From Schlesneria sphaerica (GTDB taxonomy: Bacteria; Planctomycetota; Planctomycetia; Planctomycetales; Planctomycetaceae), in the NCBI RefSeq assembly GCF_044336245.1, contig NZ_CP172346.1, forward strand, positions 1,240,001 through 1,304,000: a stretch of 64,000 nucleotides of DNA, written 5' to 3'. Shown in pieces: positions 32,462 to 42,481 of the stretch. The position numbers were made by a program, and so were the translations under genes. Within the stretch, counting starts at the first letter, position 1, and each line of letters begins with the position of its first letter. Under the pieces are notes generated by a model. It searched no databases and was not told the origin of the DNA. It saw only the letters and a list, made by a program, of their open reading frames with translations.

Positions 32462-33652
32462 TTTTCAGCCTTATTCGATAGGGCGTTGTTCTCGCACATC
32501 GAGATTCCTGGCGTGCTCGACCCTGATGTGGCCGATTGAGCAATCTCTAACTCGCCACTCGGCTTCACGTTCCACGGCTCCCCTCCGTTCTCTCGCAAAG
32601 TTTCGAGCCCAGCCCACGTGCCCCTCCCTCTGACAGGGGCCCTCACCGAGATTCCGTTCTCCACATCCGGGCAAATCGAACAACTCGAACGGCCTGATTC
32701 ATTGTGTTAATCTGCACAAACTGCATCCACAGGAAAAGATTAGAGCGAGCAAGCGAGTAAGCCGCTTTCTCTGTTGTAAAGCTGTGCAATTTGACCACAC
32801 TTGGCCGTTCTCTTTGCTCTGGGACTTCGTGGACAGTCTCTAGTGGGAAACGGGCCGTTCCCTCTGCTGCCACCGTCCCTGTGTCTTAGCAGATACACCT
32901 CCTGAATGTTGTCCAAATTGCCTAAGTGTCCCTCGCCGCAATGTAGTCATTTTAGAACAACACCAGACCTGAGCGCATCAATTTTATTGCCACCCTTTGC
33001 AGAAGTGGACCATTACACTGTATTCTATGCTCAAGAACGTCCCAAAAGAACCCGCAAGCGTCGCTCGCGGGTCCACACAACGAAAATGCGTAGAGAAGGC
33101 GAATGAGTACGCCCCAGCGCTCACGTGCGAGGCGGCGGGTGCGACTTGCCATCACGCCACTGCCGCATGACTCGACGCAGATGAGACACTGGAAATCGAA
33201 TCGACAATCACCCGAAACTCTCTCTCCAAAAGAAATTGACTCACTTGGCCCATATATTGCTCACCAAGTCCGACAAACCCCCGATCGATGGGAAAAAGGG
33301 CACCGATTTATCTCCTTGGGCGCTACGTCGTAAAGCTGAAGTTTTGCAATTCCCGTTAGCTTTGTGTTGAATTTTCCTTTTTTCAGATCATCTGTATGGT
33401 ATCATCGGCGAAGTTTCAGACTCGATTTCGAGCCTGTACCGCCGCTACTTTCCCCCTGAATTTTCACAGTATAAAATATTGCCCAACACAGAGCGCTGAA
33501 GATTCCTGATTCGAGATTTGCAGCGATTACAACGACTCGAGCGCCTGAGGCTGAACGACGACACTGTTGCGGATCCTTTGGTCAGTCCCACACCAGCGAT
33601 ATCGTCGTCCTCCAAATTGTCACACCGTTTTCCTAAGAATTGAAAGACGAAA
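32462..33652 (+). other. 1.2-kb gene-poor region downstream of tRNA-Gln
   Basis: No frame here has a convincing domain, start site or composition. A REP-like palindrome lies at 33050-33072. Because it follows a tRNA it could be the scar of an old insertion, but I found no second copy of the tRNA 3' end. Confidence 0.5.
33050..33072. repeat. REP-like palindrome
   Basis: ACCCGC (33050-33055) pairs with GCGGGT (33067-33072), with an inner AGC/GCT helix and one mismatch. It resembles repetitive extragenic palindromes, but only one clear copy was noticed in this window. Confidence 0.4.
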
Positions 33653-34606
33653 GTGCCCGAACCTACCCCAGTCACGCCAGCAGGAACCTCGGTGGAATCA
33701 CCTTCAGGCTTCAGCCAGTTGGGCACGCCTTCGGCTGGCGTAATTGTTGCGGGCCTTCTCTTGGTCTTGGCGCTCGGGGGCAGCGACATCCCAGCGTGGC
33801 GATGGATGTACCGCCTTTGGATGACCAGTCCAGATTCTTCCCATGGGATTCTGGTCCCCTGCTTTTCCGCCTGGCTTCTGTGGCACCGTAAGGGAATGCT
33901 GACAATCCCGTTGCCCGCCGTCACATGGTCTGCCCTGATTTTGGGCAGCGCCCTCATCATCCTGGGCACTCTCACTCGGTGCACAGGGGTGTACATCCGC
34001 ATGATCTCGCTTGAGGCAGCCGCTGTCGTCCCTTGCGTAGCAGGTGTGGTGCTGATTTGCGGGGGGTGGCATGCGGCTCGCTGGGCATGGCCTGCCGTCC
34101 TGTTCCTCGTGTTTATGATTCCACTTCCAGCCGGCTTGGGAAATATCCTCAGCGGTGCTCTTCAGTCTATCGCCACTGTCTGCAGCACGTTTCTCCTTCA
34201 GACCGCTGGGGTGCCAGCCGTCTCCGAGGGGAATATCATCTGGTTGACGGAAAAGCCGCTGGGGGTCGCACAGGCCTGCAGCGGATTGCGAATGATGACG
34301 TCCTTCTTCGCACTTGCTGCGGGTGCCGCGATCGTCGTGCAACATCCAACGTGGGTGCGGTACATGTTCATTCTTAGCGCCCCTTTGATTGCAATCGGCG
34401 CCAATGTTCTCCGAATATTCTTCACCGCAGTTGCCTATGAGTTCGGCAACGAGAAAATGGCGGAATTGATTTTCCACGATCTTGCGGGATGGTTGATGAT
34501 GCCGGTTGGGCTGCTGATGCTCTGGGGAGAATACGTCATTCTTTCCAAACTGTTCCAAGAGGAACTCGATGAGTCGAGAGTAGGAGCTCGGGCTGTTACC
34601 GCTTGA
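33653..34606 (+). CDS. Exosortase
   Basis: The 317-residue product starts at GTG 33653 and has about eight hydrophobic spans. GVAQACSGLRMMTSFFAL carries the active-site Cys in the ACSGLR motif; APLIAIGANVLRIFFTAVAY carries the conserved Arg; FHDLAGWLMMP carries the conserved His. These three residues form the transpeptidase-like site that cleaves PEP-CTERM sorting signals and passes proteins to the cell surface. Its likely substrate is encoded at 47,822. It opens an exopolysaccharide/sorting locus. Confidence 0.93.
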   Translation: MPEPTPVTPAGTSVESPSGFSQLGTPSAGVIVAGLLLVLALGGSDIPAWRWMYRLWMTSPDSSHGILVPCFSAWLLWHRKGMLTIPLPAVTWSALILGSALIILGTLTRCTGVYIRMISLEAAAVVPCVAGVVLICGGWHAARWAWPAVLFLVFMIPLPAGLGNILSGALQSIATVCSTFLLQTAGVPAVSEGNIIWLTEKPLGVAQACSGLRMMTSFFALAAGAAIVVQHPTWVRYMFILSAPLIAIGANVLRIFFTAVAYEFGNEKMAELIFHDLAGWLMMPVGLLMLWGEYVILSKLFQEELDESRVGARAVTA

Positions 34607-34701
34607 TAACAGAGAGTCCAGCCGGTGTTCGTGATTGCGTTGCAAAGTATTGAGATGGGTCGAGAAGCTCGTTCAATTCTTGCGAGGAGCTGAGGAACCA
34701 T

Positions 34702-37086
34702 ATGCAAATGAATCTGACTAACGATGACGATCTCGACGGCCCCAGCAGAGAGTTCTCACTGCCACAGGAGATTGTTCCAGCCACTGCTCGACCCACTCGG
34801 CTCATTAAGGTCGCTCCCGAAATTGAGCCGATCCCTGTTATCGCCGAAGCTCCCGAGGCTGCTGGTGCAGATTTCTCCCGTTACCTGCACTCAATCCGCC
34901 GGAACTGGCTCCTGGGTTCTGTTCTCGGAATCCTCTTCAGTGTTCCGCTGGCTGCTCTGATGTGGGTCCTGAACCCCAAAGAGTTCACCGCCACGGAAAT
35001 CGTCCGGGTTTCACCCAATCACACCCCGCTGATTTTCGAAACTGTCGATAACCAGGGCAAGAATGGTTACGGCGAACTCAAAAACTACAAGAATACACAG
35101 CGGCAGCTTCTGCTTCAGCCAACGGCGCTGAACAAGGCCATCAAAGACCCGGAAGTCGCCAGCCTGAAGCAGATCGCTGACAATCCCGATCCGATTGGCT
35201 GGTTGCAGGAGAATCTAAAAGTCGTTTATCCCGATGACGCGGAAATCATGAACGTGACGTTCACGTCCACGGACCCCGTCGCGGCCCACCGCATCGTAAA
35301 ATCGGTCGTTGATGTCTACATGAAAGACGTCGTTGAAAAAGATCGACAGGAACGGCTGAGTCGAATTGAGCGATTGCGACAGATTTTGAGCGATGCTGAG
35401 GAGAAGGTTCGAACCAAACGGGGAAATCTTGGGACGCTGGTTGAGAAATTCGGAACTGGCGATACCAACACCATCAACCTCGCACAGCAAAGTGTGATCT
35501 CTCACTTCGGCTTCCTGCGACAGGAACTGTCTAAAGTCACATTCGAGCTCCTGCGGGCCAAGAGCGAATTGATTGCGCAGAACCCCTCGGCAACTGGAGA
35601 GGAATTCAGCAAGCTCGGCCGCGCAGCGACAGAAAAGGCGGCAGAGGAAGTCGCAGACACCACGAGCGCTGACAACGAATTGATGATGAACGAAGCGATC
35701 GAAACGGATCCAGACGTTGTCAAATACACGAAAGAAGTGGCCGGCTACGAACACAAGATCGAACTCGCCCAGAAGCGGTACGACCCCAAAGTTGCAGAGT
35801 CGTACTCGATGAAGTATCGCAAGCAGCTTGAGGACTCCAAAGCGAAGCTTGCAGAGCGTAAGGCAAGGGTGAAACAACTGATTCAAAGCGGTATGGCCAC
35901 TTCGGGAATGCCAGCTAAAGGTGAAAACCTGCCGCTCAAGATCAAGGCACTTGAAGCACACGCCCAGGAACTGCGTGACGAAATGAGTTTGCTCGAAGCA
36001 GAATCGAGAAAGTTCGGTCGGTCATCGATCGAAGTTGAGATGATGCGTAAAGAGATCACCAACCTCGACCCGATCGTCGACAAGGTGACACAGGAAATCG
36101 AACGGACCACCATCGAGTTGCAGTCGGCCTCTCGAATCACTCGCTACCAATCGACGGGTGTCCCTACGGTGGGTGAATCGAAACGACGAATTCCTCTGGT
36201 CATTGTGGGGGGGGCGTTTGGTCTGTTCGCCCCCATGGGCCTGCTCGTATTCCTGGATTCATTGCGTAACCCGGTGAACAATGTCCAAACCATTAATAAC
36301 AACATGAACCTGCCCGTTCTGGGATCTCTGCCCCGTGTGCCGGCCAAGATCATGAAGAAGCTGTACGATCCGAATGCCGGAGCAGATGTGAAGGTCTGGC
36401 GAGACCGGATGTCTGAGTCTGTCGCAGGCGTAACAGCGATGCTGCTTCGCAAGCTCGCCAGTGAGGGCAACCGCATCGTCATGGTCGCCAGCGCCGTTTC
36501 GGGCGAAGGGAAATCGACGCTGTCAGAGCAACTGGCACGCAGCCTGGCCGATTCGGGACACAGAACACTTCTCGTCGACTTCGATTTGCGACGACCGGTA
36601 CTGCATCAACGAATGAAGTTCCCCGTCAGCCCCGGCGTGAGCGATGTTCTTCGCAGCGGAGTCGACTTGAAAGAAGCAGTCATCGAAACGGACTGGCCGA
36701 ACCTGAGTATGCTGACGGCGGGTAACGTCCCAGGAAGTCTCCTGCGAGAATCCGCCAACGGAACGCTGGATGACTTCTTCGATAAGTGTCGAGCCGAGTA
36801 CGAACTCGTAATTGTCGACAGCAGCCCCCAGATTCCTGTCGTCGATGGGCGGCTTGTCGGTCAGCACACGGACGGCGTGATCCTTGCAGTGCTTAAAGAC
36901 AGAAGTCAATTGGGTCAGGTCGCCAGTGCCCGCAGCATCCTGACAGACTATGGAATTAACATTTTTGGCTGTGTGGTATCTGGCGAAAGCAACGGCGGGT
37001 ACTACTATAACTCGTACGAGGCGCCTCCAGAGCGGCGCATCGCGTCAACGGGAATTGCGGCTTCGCGATCAACAAGTGCAATGTAG
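34702..37086 (+). CDS. Wzc-like chain-length determinant/tyrosine autokinase
   Basis: The 794-residue product has a Wzz-type N-terminus: a first span near residues 69-91 (NWLLGSVLGILFSVPLAALM), a long periplasmic coiled coil (about 200-470) and a second span near 495-518. The C-terminal BY-kinase has Walker A SAVSGEGKSTL, Walker A' LLVDFDLRRP and Walker B LVIVDSSP. A tyrosine group near the end (GGYYYNSYE) is the expected autophosphorylation tail. It controls polymer length and export in polysaccharide systems. It is 95 nt after the exosortase gene. Confidence 0.92.
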   Translation: MQMNLTNDDDLDGPSREFSLPQEIVPATARPTRLIKVAPEIEPIPVIAEAPEAAGADFSRYLHSIRRNWLLGSVLGILFSVPLAALMWVLNPKEFTATEIVRVSPNHTPLIFETVDNQGKNGYGELKNYKNTQRQLLLQPTALNKAIKDPEVASLKQIADNPDPIGWLQENLKVVYPDDAEIMNVTFTSTDPVAAHRIVKSVVDVYMKDVVEKDRQERLSRIERLRQILSDAEEKVRTKRGNLGTLVEKFGTGDTNTINLAQQSVISHFGFLRQELSKVTFELLRAKSELIAQNPSATGEEFSKLGRAATEKAAEEVADTTSADNELMMNEAIETDPDVVKYTKEVAGYEHKIELAQKRYDPKVAESYSMKYRKQLEDSKAKLAERKARVKQLIQSGMATSGMPAKGENLPLKIKALEAHAQELRDEMSLLEAESRKFGRSSIEVEMMRKEITNLDPIVDKVTQEIERTTIELQSASRITRYQSTGVPTVGESKRRIPLVIVGGAFGLFAPMGLLVFLDSLRNPVNNVQTINNNMNLPVLGSLPRVPAKIMKKLYDPNAGADVKVWRDRMSESVAGVTAMLLRKLASEGNRIVMVASAVSGEGKSTLSEQLARSLADSGHRTLLVDFDLRRPVLHQRMKFPVSPGVSDVLRSGVDLKEAVIETDWPNLSMLTAGNVPGSLLRESANGTLDDFFDKCRAEYELVIVDSSPQIPVVDGRLVGQHTDGVILAVLKDRSQLGQVASARSILTDYGINIFGCVVSGESNGGYYYNSYEAPPERRIASTGIAASRSTSAM

Positions 37087-37279
37087 TCTGCTCAGATGAG
37101 ATCTGCGGCGTACAATCGGTTTGTCGCAGATCTCGCTTTTGTCGACGATTCCCCTGTCGCATTTCATCGACCCGCAGAATGTCGCGCCCTGTAATGTTTT
37201 CACGATGAGTGATTCTGCTTCGGTCCATTGAACTCGGCTTCATTCGATCGCAATCGTTTGAGCCCTTTAGAGCAAGATT

Positions 37280-37921
37280 ATGATGAATCAGTTCTCCAGT
37301 CGGATCTGGCTTGCGGCATTGTTGATGGTGGGTGGATTTGTCGGGACATGGTGGGTTCGATCGGGTTACACCTTCGAAGTCCAGCCCCTCAGCCGGGGCT
37401 TGGAAACGTTCCCGATTGAACTTGACGGATACGTCGGAACGGATCTGCCCGTAGATGAGGACGTCGCCATCATCCTGAACGCAGACTCTTCGATTAACCG
37501 GAACTACAAAAATCCCAATGGGAATTCTGTGATCCTGCACGCGTCTGCGTGGGTTCGCCCCGAGACCGTCGCGTCCGTAGCTCCTCATAGCCCGAAGATC
37601 TGCTACACGAACGCGGGGTGGAGGATCGTGACGGAGCGGACCGTGCAATGCACCGCGCCATCAGGATCATGGCCGATGTGCGTATTGCTCCTTGACCGTG
37701 ATGGTGAGCGGTGTGTGGTGGGCTACTGGTACCAGATTGGTCACGCCACATTTAACACGGCATCAGAAGCGCGAAGCGTGCACCGTGACTTGTGGGGTAA
37801 GAAAAAATGGCCGGCCACGATCAAATTCATGCTGCAAACTCCGGGTCATGACCTCGATGTGGTGCTTCCAACCTTGGAAGAATTTGCCAAGAACGTCTAT
37901 CAATGGTCAACGGAACTTTAG
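37280..37921 (+). CDS. EpsI-like exosortase-associated protein
   Basis: The 213-residue product has an N-terminal span (IWLAALLMVGGFVGTWWV) then a periplasmic domain. FPIELDGYVGTDLPVDEDVAIIL and HSPKICYTNAGWRIV match the EpsI/DUF3485 family that often follows or is fused to exosortase. The PKICY Cys and downstream conserved residues are present. Its role is thought to be in the sorting or polymer export pathway. ATG 37280 and 37283 are both possible starts. Confidence 0.85.
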   Translation: MMNQFSSRIWLAALLMVGGFVGTWWVRSGYTFEVQPLSRGLETFPIELDGYVGTDLPVDEDVAIILNADSSINRNYKNPNGNSVILHASAWVRPETVASVAPHSPKICYTNAGWRIVTERTVQCTAPSGSWPMCVLLLDRDGERCVVGYWYQIGHATFNTASEARSVHRDLWGKKKWPATIKFMLQTPGHDLDVVLPTLEEFAKNVYQWSTEL

Positions 37922-38077
37922 TTCCGCTTTCGGCGTCAAATCTGTTGAGAGTGTTGTTCACAGTCAGTTGTTTTGTATTGCACCGATTGGGATCGATTGA
38001 AATCACGGTCAAACCCAGCGGTGATCTTGCTCGTGTGAACTCCATTCAGCCTTTGAATAAGTGATAGGCGCCCTTAA

Positions 38078-41000
38078 ATGCCCAAGATCAATCTGCGCTG
38101 GTTGGCAGGTGTGGTTTTCATACCGGTTGTTCTGGCGGTCCTCCTGTTCTTCCTCCATCAATATCAGATGGGTCGTAACGCACATGTCTTCATGCGCGAG
38201 GCGAAACGTGCCCAGACTGAAGACCGCCCCGATGATGCCCTGAATTATCTTCGAAGATACATCAAGCTGGCGCCTAAGGACGCAGAAGGGCTGATCCTTT
38301 ACGGATTCGAGCTCGCCGACCAGGATCAGCTTCCACAGGCATTCAATGCACTGGATCGGGCTATCCAGAAAGCCCCCGGACGACTTGATGTGCGTCGGCG
38401 ACTTGTCACGATCTGCCTGAAAATTGCTCGCTACCACGATGCGATTGAGCATCTGGAGAACCACCTGTTGCCAGACTCTCCAAACGACGGAGAGCTTCTT
38501 GAGCAGTTAGCTTCTGCCCAGATCGGGCTGTCTGAATTCGCTGAAGCCGAAATCACGCTCGAACGGGCCATGAAGGACGCTCCGAAGAGGCTGGAACCAT
38601 ACGTTCTGATGGCGTCCATCCAGGCTTCCAAGCTTGGCAATCTGAAAGGCGCGATGGAAACGCTGAACCAGATGGTGGCCAATAACTCAGATAACGCCAA
38701 AGCTTACTCGTTTCGAAGCCAGTGGCTGTTCCGGCACTTTCTAGACTCACGGACCGCTTTCAAGTCGCGTCGCGGTGTTGAGTTCGACGTCGAGGCAACG
38801 CTGAAACAGATTGATTCTGATGTTCGGGAAGCTCTGCGTCTCGCACCTGAAGACATTGAATCGCTCATCCTGGCAGCCCAGATCGCACAGCAAACTGATC
38901 GTCTCGAAGAAGCTCGTAAACTCATTCAAGACGGGTTGGAAAAGCACCCTTCCAATCCCCAGTTCTACACGATGCTGTCCGCGTTGGAAGCTGATGCAGG
39001 AAACATGGAAGCGTCGATCGAGGCCATTCGCCGGGGCGCAGAGTTAATCCCCAAGAATCTTGATCTGCAATGGAACCTCGCGCGCTTACTCATCGAGTCA
39101 CGTCAATTTGACGCCGCCAGAAATTCGTTGGCCCAGATTCGGCTGGGTGGATTTACGGACGCTCTCGTCGAGTATCTTGAGGGGCGCATGTCGTTCCTGC
39201 AGGGCGACTGGTCGAAAGCCATTGAAACCTTCGAAAACGTTCGTCCGCGACTGATCCGCTGGCCCGTGTATCTGCGGCACGTCGATTTCTGGCTCGGCAC
39301 GGCCTACCGAGAGATCAATTCTCCTGACCAGCAACTCGCAAGCTTCCGCCGGGCCGTTGCCAGCGACCCGGACTGGGACGCGGCACGTCTAGCCCTTGCG
39401 GAATCCCTGGCTGCTGCTGATCAGATCACGGAAGCCATTAACGAGCTTCAAACAGTTTGCGCAAGTTCTGATGCCCCTGTTTCGGCTCATGTCGCACTGG
39501 CCAAGCTACTGCTACGGCAGAACTTATTGCTGCCCGCGAACCGACGTAGCTGGGGTGAATTCGATGCTGTGTTAAAAAAAATCGATGCTGACGGCAGCCA
39601 GGAGGCGACGCTCGTCGTTCTCCGCATGCAGCGGCAACTGGTCACGCAAGACTACACCGGAGCCGTGCAATCGATCTCTGCTGCGCGTGAGTCGCATAAG
39701 GATCAGATTGACCTCTGGTCAGCTGACTTTGATCTCGCACTGGCGGGTCGCGACCGAGACCGAGTCAACGAAATTGTTCGCGGTGCAGAGGAACAATTCG
39801 GCGATGTTGTCGCTGTGCGACTCATGAAAGCACGGGCACTCGTCGCTCAGAATGGTGGTTCGCCCGAGGCGATCACAGAGCTTCGCAGTCTGTCGGCGCC
39901 CCTTCCGGAATACTCTGCACAGGACCGACAACTGCTCGCGGAAGGGTTAGCCTCATTATTCTTGCTCGCAAATGACTTTGAAGACGCGGAACGTCTCGCT
40001 TTGCAGATTTCAACTGAGCAGCCGAACAATTTGCGAATTCGCCTGCTACTGCTGGATATTGCTCGCCGCGCAAAGCGCCTGGACCTGATGGAGGGGGTGC
40101 TCAACGAAATTCGCCGTGTGGTCGGTGAAGGAGCCGTCTGGCATTACGGGGAAGCCGAGCGTCTGGTGCTGAAGGCACAAGAGACGAACGATGTTGAAGC
40201 CTGGTCGAGCGCCTTGGGACACCTGGAAAAAGCCCGAGCGATCCGGCCGACGTGGGAACGAATTCCGTTGCTGACCGCCGAAATTCACGACCGTCGCGGC
40301 GACGCGATTCAGGCGATCTCAAAATATCTCGAAGCCATCCGAATGGGTGAAAGGTCCCCGACCGTTGCCAGTCGTGCCCTCACACTGCTCATCGGCGCAA
40401 ATCGTTTCGATGATGCTGAAAAATTGATTCAGCAGTTGAAAGATTCCCAGTCCGTTTTCACTGTGGACATGGTGAAATCTGAGATCGCGGTCGAATTGCA
40501 GCGTGGCCGCAAAGACCAGGTGCGCAAGATGGTTGCCCAGCTCGTTTCCGGGAAGTCAAACTTCAAGGACCCGCTCTGGTTGGGGCAAGTCTATTTGAAC
40601 GTCGATAATTATCCGGCTGCAATTGAGCAGTTTCGGCTGGTGACCGCTGTAGAAAAAAATCGACCTCAAGCTTGGATCGGTCTCGTACGGGCGCTGGTTC
40701 AGAACAAACAAATCGACCAGGCGGAGGCAACCATCGCCGAGGCGCAAAAAACGCTCGAGGCCGACCAAGTCGATCTTGTGCTAGCGCAATGTTACGACGC
40801 TCTGGGCAACAAAGATCTGGCCCAGACACACTTCCAACAGGCGCTCAAGAAGGCACCGGAGGACTCCGAGCTGACCCGTCGATGGATCGAATTCCTCGTA
40901 AAGTGGGGCGCGATCAAAGAGGCCGAAGTCGCAATTCGAGAGATGCTGCAGGAATCCTCTGGCAAACCCGCCCTCAACCAGCAGACGCGACTCTGGCTGC

Positions 41001-42382
41001 GGCGAAATCTCGTCATCGCACTTCTTACTTACGGCCAGCGTGAGGCCGTAGCAGAGGCATTGGTTCAGATCGATAAGAATCTCGCTGAAGTCAGCCCTGC
41101 CACAGTTGAGGATCTGCGGCTGAAGGCCAATATCTACGCGCGTGGTGCAAACTCCATTGAACGACGCCAGGCAATCATGATCCTGGAAGATCTGATTAAT
41201 CAGGAACGGCCGGGCGAGTTCCAGCCAGATGATCACTGGTTACTGGCAAGCCTCTACCAAATGGAAGGGGACCTGAAGAAGTGGCGGTCCGAGCTCCGGC
41301 GATCGATCAGCGATCGTAAAGAAGATCCGCGCTTCCTTGCCGCGTTCGTGAAATTGAACTTGATGGAAAAAGAAATTCCGCAGGCAGAAGTTTACCTGGA
41401 AACGCTTGAAAGACTGGTGCCGAATGACTTGCTCACACTCGACCTGAAGGCGCAGGTTCTGTTTGCAAGGAATCGGTACCACGAGGTCGCGACACTGCTC
41501 AAGAAAGTCGGCACACAAGAGGCGACACCGGACGAACGACCTGATGCTGCGACATTTAGAAAGTACTGGGCCGCCAAGCAATTTGAGACTTACTCGACGA
41601 AGTTGTCACAGGATAAAGATCAGGCGGATCTCGCGAGGCAGTTTGCCGCAGAAGCGACGTCTTTTTACGAGCAGCTCATCGTCGAGAAGCCTGACCTGAT
41701 TCTGGCATATGCCGAGTTCCTGGCAGTTACGGAACAGGTCGCCCGCTCACTGGAACTTCTCCAGGAGCATTTCTCTGAAGCGACCGTCGCTCAAGTCACG
41801 GGAATCACCCGTAAGGTGATGCGAAACAAATTCTCGACATCCGATCAACTCGCTGTGATCCAGCGGTTGGTCGAACAGAAGTTGAAAGAGAATCCTGATT
41901 CAGTCGCGCTCCTGCTCGCCTTGACCGATCTGATGAGCTGGCGTGGTGACTATGAAGGGGCAATGAAAATCTATCGGGATATGCTCGCAAGCAACCCCAA
42001 GAATACAATTGCTCTGAACAATCTCGCGTATGTCCTCGCTTTAACTGGTGGTAGTCACCGGGAAGCCTTAAGTCTGATTGACAAGGCCATTGAATACGGG
42101 GGCAGAAACGAGGCCTTTTTAGACACTAAAGGAATGGTGTATCTCGCTGCTGGACACTCGGATAAGGCAGTTCTAGAATTTGAGAAAGCCATCGACGAGA
42201 AGGAAACGGCCGAAGAGCAATACCACGCGGCAGTGGGTTATAGTAGAACGGATCGGCTGAAAGAGGCAAAGGACGCTTTACAGCGAGCAGTTCAACTTGG
42301 TCTGGTGGAGCGGGACCTGCATCCCATCGAGCGTCAATTTCTAAATAAATTGAAAGAACAGTTGCATGTTGACGTTCCCTAA
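38078..42382 (+). CDS. Giant TPR protein A of the exosortase locus
   Basis: The 1434-residue product has one N-terminal span (LAGVVFIPVVLAVLLFFLHQY) and then almost only helical repeats. Typical TPR copies include DDALNYLRRYIKLAPKDAEG, QAFNALDRAIQKAPGRLDV and, near the end, YEGAMKIYRDMLASNPKNTIALNNLAYVLAL. More than twenty can be counted roughly. It is anchored in the membrane with the solenoid probably outside the cytoplasm, as PEP-CTERM/XrtA loci have PrsT-like TPR proteins. It is paralogous to the next gene over most of its length. Confidence 0.85.
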   Translation: MPKINLRWLAGVVFIPVVLAVLLFFLHQYQMGRNAHVFMREAKRAQTEDRPDDALNYLRRYIKLAPKDAEGLILYGFELADQDQLPQAFNALDRAIQKAPGRLDVRRRLVTICLKIARYHDAIEHLENHLLPDSPNDGELLEQLASAQIGLSEFAEAEITLERAMKDAPKRLEPYVLMASIQASKLGNLKGAMETLNQMVANNSDNAKAYSFRSQWLFRHFLDSRTAFKSRRGVEFDVEATLKQIDSDVREALRLAPEDIESLILAAQIAQQTDRLEEARKLIQDGLEKHPSNPQFYTMLSALEADAGNMEASIEAIRRGAELIPKNLDLQWNLARLLIESRQFDAARNSLAQIRLGGFTDALVEYLEGRMSFLQGDWSKAIETFENVRPRLIRWPVYLRHVDFWLGTAYREINSPDQQLASFRRAVASDPDWDAARLALAESLAAADQITEAINELQTVCASSDAPVSAHVALAKLLLRQNLLLPANRRSWGEFDAVLKKIDADGSQEATLVVLRMQRQLVTQDYTGAVQSISAARESHKDQIDLWSADFDLALAGRDRDRVNEIVRGAEEQFGDVVAVRLMKARALVAQNGGSPEAITELRSLSAPLPEYSAQDRQLLAEGLASLFLLANDFEDAERLALQISTEQPNNLRIRLLLLDIARRAKRLDLMEGVLNEIRRVVGEGAVWHYGEAERLVLKAQETNDVEAWSSALGHLEKARAIRPTWERIPLLTAEIHDRRGDAIQAISKYLEAIRMGERSPTVASRALTLLIGANRFDDAEKLIQQLKDSQSVFTVDMVKSEIAVELQRGRKDQVRKMVAQLVSGKSNFKDPLWLGQVYLNVDNYPAAIEQFRLVTAVEKNRPQAWIGLVRALVQNKQIDQAEATIAEAQKTLEADQVDLVLAQCYDALGNKDLAQTHFQQALKKAPEDSELTRRWIEFLVKWGAIKEAEVAIREMLQESSGKPALNQQTRLWLRRNLVIALLTYGQREAVAEALVQIDKNLAEVSPATVEDLRLKANIYARGANSIERRQAIMILEDLINQERPGEFQPDDHWLLASLYQMEGDLKKWRSELRRSISDRKEDPRFLAAFVKLNLMEKEIPQAEVYLETLERLVPNDLLTLDLKAQVLFARNRYHEVATLLKKVGTQEATPDERPDAATFRKYWAAKQFETYSTKLSQDKDQADLARQFAAEATSFYEQLIVEKPDLILAYAEFLAVTEQVARSLELLQEHFSEATVAQVTGITRKVMRNKFSTSDQLAVIQRLVEQKLKENPDSVALLLALTDLMSWRGDYEGAMKIYRDMLASNPKNTIALNNLAYVLALTGGSHREALSLIDKAIEYGGRNEAFLDTKGMVYLAAGHSDKAVLEFEKAIDEKETAEEQYHAAVGYSRTDRLKEAKDALQRAVQLGLVERDLHPIERQFLNKLKEQLHVDVP

Positions 42383-42481
42383 CGGCTAGTATACTTACGA
42401 CCATAAACAATCTGATTGATTTTGACGCAACACTCGATGCCGCACCAACTGCTCGAATAAGATTTTGTTAAGGCTTCACCG

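Noticed and set aside
32391..33652. Integration of a second element at tRNA-Gln
   Set aside because: No duplicate of the tRNA 3' end and no integrase frame were seen.
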